Assembly (NCBI GenBank): GCA_023411395.1
Contig: JAEYOV010000073.1
Location: 36,614 to 100,613, forward strand
Direction of reading: 5' to 3'
DNA: 64,000 bases
Origin: Bacillota bacterium
Lineage (GTDB): Bacteria > Bacillota > Clostridia > Christensenellales > Aristaeellaceae
Below, piece by piece: positions 58,052-64,000 of this stretch (its first letter is position 1; each line of letters begins with the position of its first letter). The position numbers were made by a program, and so were the translations under genes. The notes below the pieces were generated by a model, which searched no databases, was not told the origin of the DNA, and saw only the letters and a list, made by a program, of their open reading frames with translations.

Positions 58052-59931
58052 AAATACCACGCGTCGCAGTTGAAGGGATACCAGAAGTTGTAGTCGTTGG
58101 CAAAGATGCCTTCCGTGGGGGCGTTGCCAAGGTCACGGTTCAGGATGATGACACGGGGAGCCACCGTGATGCCGATGAAGTACAGTTGACTGGTGAAGTA
58201 GGTGAGGATCTCCTTGCCCAAAGCCATGTATTCCTCACTGCCCTGCTTCAGGGTAACCACCTTGTCGATGTCGGTGCGCAGCTTCTTGATATCCTCAGGA
58301 GGCTCCATGCCGCTTTGCCCCTTGGTGTTGAACCATTCGGCCCACAGGGGCGCCTGGCCGATTTCGGAATTCTCGGAGAAGGGGGGGTAAATCTTGTCAA
58401 AGTACTGGGCATACAGGCTGGGCTCGGCCACGTTGTCGAAGGTGAACACCTGGGCTTCCCGCTCGTTGGAAGCGAACCGTTCCCTGGCGTAGGAGCGTTC
58501 CTGCTGCTTGAAGGTGGTCTTGACGCCCACAGCGGTCCACATCTCCGCCACCATTTCACCCACGGGGGCAAACTCCTCGGTGGATTCCAGAATGATGTTG
58601 AAGGGTTTCCCATTGGGCATCAGGCGCACGGTATGTCCGGCATCCCATACGCAGCCAAGCTGATCCAGCCTTTGGGCCGCGCCGTCGGGATCAAACTGCA
58701 CCATGTATTCGCCCATCCAATCCTCATAGAAGCTGGTATTGGCCGGGGGCACGGCCTGCCTGACGGTGGCCAGGCCAAAGTACAGCGTCTCGTTGATGGC
58801 ATCCCGGTCGATGGCCAGGGACATGGCCTCCCTGAAGGTCACGTTTGTAAACAGGCCGTGCAGCGTCTCATCCTTCAGTGTCTGGGTGAACGTGAAGGCG
58901 GCGTCGGAACCGCGGCTGTTGTCAAACAGGTACACATTGTAGTTGCCGTTGTTCTCGTTTTCCTTGTACAGGGTGTAATCCTTCACGGGCAGGGGGTTTT
59001 CGCCCGCCGCGTCCAGCTCGCCGTTGATCAGCTTCAGCGTGCGGGTCTGGGCGTCGGCCACGATCACGCACATCTGCTCGTCAATGTAGGGGAGCTGGTT
59101 GCCGGCGGTATCCACTACGAAGTAATAGGGGTTGCGGGCAAAATATTTGTTGCCGTTGGTGTCGATGTTGTACTTCACCCAGGGCGTGATGTCCGGGCCT
59201 ACATCGGTGCCGGTCTGCCCGCGGTCGGCGTGGGCCTTGAAGCAGAGCGCCCAGGTCTCATAGTTTTCTTCCTTCGCCAGCTTGTCGGCGTCGGGGTTGT
59301 ACTTGATGTGCCACTTTTTAAGGTAATGCTTGGCCGCGAAAATGCGGTTGCCGGGATCGCCCTTCTGCATCTTCACCACAAAGGAAGGCATGGGTGAGGA
59401 GAACGCGACGCGGACCGTCACATCATCCACCTTTTCGATGCGGCCCGTCTGCCATAGGACAGGCACGGCGGCGGTCACTTCGGGATTGAGCATGACATCC
59501 TCGTACCAGAACACGAAATCGTCCGCCGTGAACGGCTCACCGTCGGACCACTTCATCCCTTCCCTCAGGTGCAGGATGTATTCGCTGAAGTCTTCATTGA
59601 CTTCATAGCCCTTGATAATAAAGGGCTCGGTGGTGGAAGCGTCGGGCAGCACGCGCAAAAGACCCGTAAAGCGCATGCCTTCCGTGTCCAGCTGTCCATG
59701 GGTGGGGCCGAAGCCGGCGCCGCGGAACGTTCCGCCGTACACACCGATTTGATCCGCCTTGGACACATACGGCTCCAGGGGCAAACGGTCTTTCACGGGG
59801 GGCAGTTCGCCTGCCGCCACCTTCTGGGCAAGCTGCGGCGCCTCGCCATATACGGTTTCCGCCAGGGTGCCCATGGGGGCAAGGCCAAGGATCATGACTG
59901 CCGCCAACGCAAGAGAGATGAGCTTTTTCAC
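58042..59931 (-). CDS. Family-5 extracellular solute-binding protein (oligosaccharide/oligopeptide)
   Basis: A 629-residue exported binding protein of the OppA/SBP_bac_5 family. The signal peptide ends G-T-L-A-E without a lipobox cysteine. The family segment Y-I-L-H-L-R-E-G-M-K-W-S-D-G-E-P-F-T-A-D-D-F-V-F-W (about residues 133-158) is clear, as is F-R-E-A-M-S-L-A-I-D-R. Its size and the downstream GH39 gene suggest the glycan-binding type known from thermophile cellobiose and xylan transporters, rather than a peptide binder. The start is GTG 59931 behind AGGAGG. It is first in the operon; the TGA stop lies in a hairpin loop. Confidence 0.9.
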   Translation of the reverse strand: MKKLISLALAAVMILGLAPMGTLAETVYGEAPQLAQKVAAGELPPVKDRLPLEPYVSKADQIGVYGGTFRGAGFGPTHGQLDTEGMRFTGLLRVLPDASTTEPFIIKGYEVNEDFSEYILHLREGMKWSDGEPFTADDFVFWYEDVMLNPEVTAAVPVLWQTGRIEKVDDVTVRVAFSSPMPSFVVKMQKGDPGNRIFAAKHYLKKWHIKYNPDADKLAKEENYETWALCFKAHADRGQTGTDVGPDITPWVKYNIDTNGNKYFARNPYYFVVDTAGNQLPYIDEQMCVIVADAQTRTLKLINGELDAAGENPLPVKDYTLYKENENNGNYNVYLFDNSRGSDAAFTFTQTLKDETLHGLFTNVTFREAMSLAIDRDAINETLYFGLATVRQAVPPANTSFYEDWMGEYMVQFDPDGAAQRLDQLGCVWDAGHTVRLMPNGKPFNIILESTEEFAPVGEMVAEMWTAVGVKTTFKQQERSYARERFASNEREAQVFTFDNVAEPSLYAQYFDKIYPPFSENSEIGQAPLWAEWFNTKGQSGMEPPEDIKKLRTDIDKVVTLKQGSEEYMALGKEILTYFTSQLYFIGITVAPRVIILNRDLGNAPTEGIFANDYNFWYPFNCDAWYFKP

Positions 59932-60064
59932 CTGTGGTTCCTCCTTTTTCGGTGTATTTCAATCCAGCCGTGCTGCGGCGTGGAATACCGAATCAGTTCG
60001 GGCCCGCAATGCGTTTATCTCTCCCAGGTTATGGGCAGGCCATGCCTTCGGAACAGGACGCGGC

Positions 60065-60646
60065 CTATTCCGTGATGTCTCCGCCCGCTTCCCTGGGCAC
60101 AGTATATTGATGACCTACAAACAGGTCCAAATATTTTACTTCATTGGGCACCGAGACGATGCCGTGCTTTTGCAGCCCGTCAAAATACAGGCTGTCGCCC
60201 TGGCGCAAAAGGTATGTTTCCTCCCCCACCTTGAAGTTCATTTCGCCCTCAAAGATGAACAGGAATTCATCTCCCTGGTGGGATACCAGGTGGCGCTTGA
60301 CCTCGCCCTTCCTGGCGCAGATCATGATGGGCTGCATCCTTTTGTCCATCTTCCCCGCCGCCGGGCTGAAGATGCTGTACCCCAGCACCGTCATCACAAA
60401 CCGGCCGGGATCGGTAAAGGGGTTGATGGTCATCACCGTGCCGTTGCCGCCCTCCGCCTCCATGAGGGTGGCAACCTTTACATTCAACACCGCCGCGATG
60501 CGGGTCAGCGTTCCCAACGCCGGCACCACGACGCCGTTTTCCACCTTGGAGATCATACCCTTGGTCAGCCCGCAGCCGTTTGCCAGATCCTGCTGGGTAA
60601 GCCCCGCTTGAAGCCGGATCCTGCGGATGTTGCCGCCTATTTCCAT
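60065..60646 (-). CDS. XRE-cupin transcriptional regulator
   Basis: A 193-residue regulator with an XRE helix-turn-helix (about residues 6-60, L-T-Q-Q-D-L-A-N-G-C-G-L-T-K-G-M-I-S-K-V-E) and a C-terminal cupin (about 115-180, H-Q-G-D-E-F-L-F-I-F-E-G-E-M and L-R-Q-G-D-S-L-Y-F-D). Such proteins usually sense a small molecule with the cupin. The ATG at 60646 is seven nt from AGGAG. A perfect sigma-A promoter upstream contains a palindrome in its spacer, the likely autoregulatory site. It may control the oligosaccharide operon downstream or the racemase/isomerase genes upstream. Confidence 0.9.
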   Translation of the reverse strand: MEIGGNIRRIRLQAGLTQQDLANGCGLTKGMISKVENGVVVPALGTLTRIAAVLNVKVATLMEAEGGNGTVMTINPFTDPGRFVMTVLGYSIFSPAAGKMDKRMQPIMICARKGEVKRHLVSHQGDEFLFIFEGEMNFKVGEETYLLRQGDSLYFDGLQKHGIVSVPNEVKYLDLFVGHQYTVPREAGGDITE

Positions 60647-60768
60647 CGTCATTCTCCTATCGTTTGGTTTTAGCCTTTTCAGCATAGAACCGGATAGGGA
60701 TTTTTGTCAACATCCCCCTGCCCAAAGGGGTGATTTCCTTTTCTCCATCGCGTTTATATCTCGTGGTT

Positions 60769-60797
60769 ATTATAATTCAACCTTGTTGAATTGTCAA
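60769..60797 (-). promoter_or_regulatory. Consensus promoter with palindromic operator, XRE-cupin gene
   Basis: Minus-strand TTGACA (60797-60792) and TATAAT (60774-60769), spacer 17 nt. The spacer is itself the palindrome ATTCAAC-N3-GTTGAAT (60775-60791), a probable operator. Confidence 0.85.
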
Positions 60798-60887
60798 TTC
60801 CCTGTCAAATAATTTTTTTCGATGCCTCCCGATACCGCTTTTGCGTTTTCCGTATGCGGGCCAAAACATGCCACCCATAAAGGCGGT

Positions 60888-61571
60888 TCAGTCCATCTCC
60901 AGCAGCATCTGCCGCGCCCGCTCAAAGCCGGTGCGCCCGCTGTTGTACACAGGCACCAGCGTGTTTTTCAATTCCTTTTCCAGCACGGACATGGATACCT
61001 GGGCGAGCACAATGGCGTCCACCTTACGGGACAGAACATCGATTTCCTCCAGCAGCATGGCGTTGTGCCGCGCCGCGTCACCGGCCCGAAGGGCTGTAAA
61101 GGCCTGCGCGCACAAAACCGGGAACACCTCCACCTCCCGGCCCGCATCCCTGGCCGCCTGCCTCAAAAGCCGTTCCGAGGAGGGCATGGTCGAGGGCAGC
61201 GTGCCCAAAAGACCCACCCGTTTCCCGTCGCGAACGGCCAGATCCATCATGGGGCGGTCGATGTTCATAAGGGGCGTATTGATCAAAGGGCGGCCGTGTT
61301 CCACCGCCTGGTTGAATGTCGAGCAACCAAGCATGATCAAATCGCAGCCCGCTTCCTCCAAAAACCGGCAATATGTGGCAAATTTAAAAAAATTCACCTT
61401 GGGAATCGTCCCGACCGGCGCGGCAAAATTATCCCGCTGGATGGTGTCATCGCCCAGGTGCACAATTTCCACTTCCGGCAATATTTCCTGTGCATATGGC
61501 TGCACAGTCTGCGCCGTAAATACCGCTGCATGAATAATACCCAAGGTTTTCCCCGAAAGATTTTTTGCCAT
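60888..61571 (-). CDS. Aspartate/glutamate racemase-family protein
   Basis: A 227-residue cytosolic protein of the Asp/Glu racemase superfamily. The N-terminal G-I-I-H-A-A-V-F-T-A and the first catalytic cysteine region, I-M-L-G-C-S-T-F with Cys83, are present. The position of the second cysteine has I-V-L-A-Q-V-S-M instead of a C-T-H/C-T-G motif, so classic two-base racemisation is doubtful; decarboxylase- or isomerase-like chemistry with one cysteine is possible. ATG 61571 is taken as the start, with GTG 61580 as alternative. It is divergent from the TIM-barrel gene, sharing a regulatory region with an operator-like repeat. Confidence 0.82.
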   Translation of the reverse strand: MAKNLSGKTLGIIHAAVFTAQTVQPYAQEILPEVEIVHLGDDTIQRDNFAAPVGTIPKVNFFKFATYCRFLEEAGCDLIMLGCSTFNQAVEHGRPLINTPLMNIDRPMMDLAVRDGKRVGLLGTLPSTMPSSERLLRQAARDAGREVEVFPVLCAQAFTALRAGDAARHNAMLLEEIDVLSRKVDAIVLAQVSMSVLEKELKNTLVPVYNSGRTGFERARQMLLEMD

Positions 61572-61688
61572 GTACTCCACTTCCCAGCTTGCTTATTGAG
61601 GTCTCCGCCATCCGCCAGGCGGCGGCCCTTTTTCTTTTTTGGCATTATAGCATACCGTATGCGATTTGCAAATAGAAAATGAAACTTT

Positions 61689-61718
61689 GTTGACAAAAAT
61701 TCAACTTTGCAATAATCT
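61689..61718 (+). promoter_or_regulatory. Promoter and operator-like repeat before the TIM-barrel gene
   Basis: TTGACA (61690-61695) and TAATCT (61713-61718), spacer 17 nt. The region 61689-61705 reads GTTGA-N7-TCAAC and includes ATTCAAC, the half-site of the XRE-cupin operator at 60775. Confidence 0.5.
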
Positions 61719-61760
61719 GTATGCGAGAATGTTTCCTCTCACCTAACGGATGGCAACCTG

Positions 61761-61769
61761 TGGTATAAT
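61761..61769 (+). promoter_or_regulatory. Extended -10 promoter close to the TIM-barrel gene
   Basis: TGGTATAAT, a TG-extended perfect -10 box, 23 nt before the ATG; the leader would be short but still include the GGAGGTG ribosome site. Confidence 0.5.
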
Positions 61770-61792
61770 GACACCATATGGAGGTGCACAAC

Positions 61793-62602
61793 ATGAAATT
61801 TGGCTATTGCGTAAGCATGGGGGCTTCGGATGCGGCCGGCACCGGCTACGAGCGCATCCCCGTTTTGAAGAAGCTTGGGTTTGATTATGTGGAGCTGCCT
61901 GTCGCCCAGATCATGAGTATGGGCGAGCATGCCTTCCGCTCCGGCCCTATGGAAATGGTGAAGCGGTGCGGGCTTCCCTGTTTGCGCATGAACAACTTCT
62001 TTCCCGCAAGCTACCGGCTCACCGGCCCCGAAGCCGACCATGACAGCGCGCTGAGCTATGCCCAGGCCGCCATGGAGCGGGCCGCCCGGCTTGGAGTGGA
62101 AGTGATCGTGTTCGGTTCCTCCGGCGCCAGGAACAAGCCCTGCGGCACGGCGCTTCAAAGCGGCCTTGACCAGCTTGCTTCCCTTCTGACCCACCTGGCT
62201 CCCCTGGCTGAAAGCTTTCATATCACCATTGCCATCGAGCATTTGAACAAGCTGGAATCCAACCTTATCAACCGTTTTTCGGAAGGCTGCGCCCTGGCCC
62301 GGCAGGTAAACCACAAAAGCGTGGGCGTGCTGCTGGATACCTATCACATGAATTTGGCAGGCGAGCCCCTCACCAGCGTTCTGGACGGCGGCGGCCTTTT
62401 GCGCCATGTGCATGTGGCAAGGACGCTGGGAAGAACGCTGCCCTGTCCCGGCGACGAGGAAGACTACGGCCTTGTGTTTGAAACGCTTAAAAGGATCGGC
62501 TATGACGGCTGCGTCAGCCTGGAAGCCTTTGCGCCCAAGGATTTTGAAAGTGAAACCGGGACCGCGCTTGCCCTTTTGCGCTCCCTGGCAAAACATGATT
62601 GA
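61793..62602 (+). CDS. Sugar phosphate isomerase/epimerase-like TIM-barrel protein
   Basis: A 269-residue cytosolic protein of the xylose-isomerase-like TIM-barrel superfamily. Metal-ligand positions are recognisable: I-A-I-E-H-L-N at about 150, L-L-D-T-Y-H-M-N at about 182-189, H-V-H-V-A-R near 205, and V-S-L-E-A-F near the end (metal-binding Glu). Typical reactions are isomerisation or epimerisation of ketoses, or hydroxypyruvate isomerisation. The ATG follows GGAGGTG. The glycerol-1-phosphate dehydrogenase gene follows 35 nt later, so the two probably work in one pathway. The substrate is unknown. Confidence 0.88.
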   Translation: MKFGYCVSMGASDAAGTGYERIPVLKKLGFDYVELPVAQIMSMGEHAFRSGPMEMVKRCGLPCLRMNNFFPASYRLTGPEADHDSALSYAQAAMERAARLGVEVIVFGSSGARNKPCGTALQSGLDQLASLLTHLAPLAESFHITIAIEHLNKLESNLINRFSEGCALARQVNHKSVGVLLDTYHMNLAGEPLTSVLDGGGLLRHVHVARTLGRTLPCPGDEEDYGLVFETLKRIGYDGCVSLEAFAPKDFESETGTALALLRSLAKHD

Positions 62603-62637
62603 TTCATGGATCACACAGCGAAAGCAGGCGATACCGT

Positions 62638-63816
62638 ATGTCCCTGTCCGGTTTGAAAGACATCTCCTCCCTGGCGAGCCGCATCATCAAGTGTTCCTGC
62701 GGCCACACACACCGCATCCCCATCCGGAGCATCCATACCGGCAGGGGCGCGCTTGATCATCTTGGTGAAATGCTTTCACCCTTCCTAAGCAAAAGCATCT
62801 ACCTTGTGGGTGACGATAACACCATGGCGCTGGGCCGGGATGCAGTGCTCGCGCACCTTGACAAGGCAGGATGCCAGGTGGCGGAGTACACCTTCCCCTG
62901 CCCGCCTGGGAGCCACCTTGTCACGGATGAAAGGCTCATCGGCGCCATGCTGGTGCATATGCCGGCGGATACGGGCCTCATCATCGCCATCGGCTCGGGT
63001 ACCATGAACGACACGGCCAGGGTGGTAAGCGCCCGCTGCAATATTCCCTACATCATTGTGGCCACTGCGCCCTCCATGGACGGCTATGCCTCCGTAACCT
63101 CCGCGGTGGTGATGGACGGGGGTAAAAAGTCGGTGCCCCTTACAGTGCCCTGTGGCATCATTGGGGATACGCAGCTAATAAAAACCGCCCCGGACCATAT
63201 GCTGGCCGCCGGGGCGGGGGACATGCTGGGCAAGTATGTGGCGCTTCGGGACTGGGTGCTTGCCCAGAGGGAAACAGGTGAATATTTTTGCCCGATGATC
63301 GCGGAGATGGTGCGGTCCGCCACCGATGCATGTGCCGGTTCTCTTCCCCGGCTGTTTGACCGGGAAGATACGAAGCTCAAGGAAATGACGGATGCCCTGA
63401 TCCTGTCCGGCCTGGCCATCTGTATGTACGGCACCTCCCGGCCCGCCGCCGGGCTGGAGCATCAAATCGCCCATTTCTGGGAAGTGGACGCCATCGCCTC
63501 CCACGAAAACGCGTACCTCCACGGCAACTATGTGGGGCTGGGCGCGCTCTCCGCCTGCCGCCTGTATGAACTGGCGCAGGAGGAATGGGCTTTGCCCGGC
63601 GGGGATGCTTTCCCCTCCCATGCAATGATGGCGGAGCATATGCGCTTCCTGAAAGGCTTAAGCAGCCCAAAGGCGCTGAACATCACCCCGCAAACCTTCC
63701 GGGAGGGCATCCTTCACGCCGCCCGCCCGGAAATACGCTACACCCTGGCCAGCTTCCTTTCCCGGGCCGGCCGGCTTGAAGCCTACGCAAGCCGGCTGAC
63801 GGAAGAGTTCTTCTAA
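62638..63816 (+). CDS. araM: sn-Glycerol-1-phosphate dehydrogenase (AraM/EgsA family)
   Basis: A 392-residue cytosolic enzyme of the iron-containing alcohol dehydrogenase/dehydroquinate synthase-like fold. It matches AraM in length and motifs: C-S-C-G-H-T-H near residue 20, a nucleotide-binding G-S-G-T-M-N-D at about 120, A-P-S-M-D-G-Y-A-S-V-T-S-A, G-A-G-D-M-L-G-K and the metal-site H-Q-I-A-H-F-W. AraM reduces dihydroxyacetone phosphate to sn-glycerol 1-phosphate. In Bacillus this feeds heptaprenylglyceryl phosphate; in other Firmicutes AraM sits in arabinose loci. The start at 62638 is conventional in length; the upstream TTG at 62599 would add 13 residues. Confidence 0.92.
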   Translation: MSLSGLKDISSLASRIIKCSCGHTHRIPIRSIHTGRGALDHLGEMLSPFLSKSIYLVGDDNTMALGRDAVLAHLDKAGCQVAEYTFPCPPGSHLVTDERLIGAMLVHMPADTGLIIAIGSGTMNDTARVVSARCNIPYIIVATAPSMDGYASVTSAVVMDGGKKSVPLTVPCGIIGDTQLIKTAPDHMLAAGAGDMLGKYVALRDWVLAQRETGEYFCPMIAEMVRSATDACAGSLPRLFDREDTKLKEMTDALILSGLAICMYGTSRPAAGLEHQIAHFWEVDAIASHENAYLHGNYVGLGALSACRLYELAQEEWALPGGDAFPSHAMMAEHMRFLKGLSSPKALNITPQTFREGILHAARPEIRYTLASFLSRAGRLEAYASRLTEEFF

Positions 63817-63866
63817 GGGGCACAGGGGACGGCAGACTGTGTTCCTATTTGCGGGAAGGGGAATTT

Positions 63867-64000
63867 TTGAAAAGGTCACGTCAAGAATTTTTCGCACATT
63901 TGTCAAGGAAGCACGAGCACCTGCCAAAGGACATCAATGATATTTCCAGATTTTCCGAGCCAAAGAGCTACGATGCCGCTCAAGCAGCCACCATCGCGTG
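63867..64000 (+). CDS. Possible 5' end of a further gene, cut by the window
   Basis: An open frame starts at TTG 63867 behind GAAGGGGA and stays open for the last 134 nt. The 44 visible residues (L-K-R-S-R-Q-E-F-F-A-H-L-S-R-K-H, then S-Y-D-A-A-Q-A) show no family. The weak start codon and short length make this tentative. Confidence 0.35.
   Translation, partial: MKRSRQEFFAHLSRKHEHLPKDINDISRFSEPKSYDAAQAATIA

Noticed and set aside
1..64000. tRNA, rRNA, tmRNA or SRP RNA genes
   Set aside because: No cloverleaf with T-loop sequence or other RNA signature was noticed in the intergenic regions, though a covariance search was not possible.

Overview
The window looks like a chromosomal segment of a GC-rich, probably endospore-forming member of the Clostridia. 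The evidence is: strong GGAGG-type ribosome sites, many consensus sigma-A promoters, a dipicolinate synthase pair behind a sigma-K-like promoter, an infC-rpmI-rplT operon with an attenuator-like leader, DpaAB/LplBC/AraM-type genes, and rich plant-glycan catabolism. A gut or anaerobic plant-degrading lifestyle, perhaps Christensenellales-like, is an inference only. No rRNA, tRNA, CRISPR array or phage module was recognised.

Layout. 1-6.5 kb: an incomplete secreted protein, a YcxB-like membrane protein, a YebC regulator, a compact DUF559 nuclease gene enclosed by 47-bp inverted repeats, an ECF sigma/anti-sigma-like pair, rpiB and a family-1 glycosyltransferase. 6.7-11.2 kb: a YARHG-domain secreted protein, a maltose phosphorylase with a clear promoter/operator, a Nudix hydrolase and a membrane protein. 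11.3-14.3 kb: dipicolinate synthase A/B and infC-rpmI-rplT. 14.3-26.6 kb: a glycan locus in which a CUT1 ABC transporter plus GH2 enzyme diverge from a GH35 enzyme plus LacI regulator, followed by a secreted GH9 glucanase. 26.7-41.2 kb: housekeeping and envelope genes: DUF2156 and GNAT proteins, MetY, a small XRE operon with a flavodoxin, an HMA-SafE-cupredoxin fusion, SH3-repeat and secreted proteins, an ABC-2 exporter and a cupin.

41.2-46.3 kb encodes a cytosolic signalling cascade: a multi-PAS histidine kinase, a stand-alone receiver and a REC-PAS-GGDEF-HD-GYP protein. 46.5-51.5 kb holds a GNAT protein, a second ABC exporter, a TetR unit with matching operators, a DUF6171 protein and a divergent class II aminoacyl-tRNA-synthetase-like protein. 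51.5-60 kb is an oligopeptide-type ABC operon ending in a GH39 xylosidase, probably for xylo-oligosaccharide uptake. Its oppC and oppD frames each carry one in-frame TAG, and 615 bp between its binding-protein and permease genes is packed with about eleven hairpins. 60-63.8 kb has an XRE-cupin regulator, an Asp/Glu-racemase-family protein, a TIM-barrel isomerase-like protein and a glycerol-1-phosphate dehydrogenase.

The most novel-looking items are the 0.45-kb DUF559 element (near-perfect inverted repeats, a 6-bp flanking direct repeat, and repeat ends that supply the gene's ribosome site and stop codon), the hairpin array at 57.4-58.05 kb, and the synthetase-like paralogue at 50.5 kb. All functional statements rest on reading the sequence and remembered family motifs; no database search was run.
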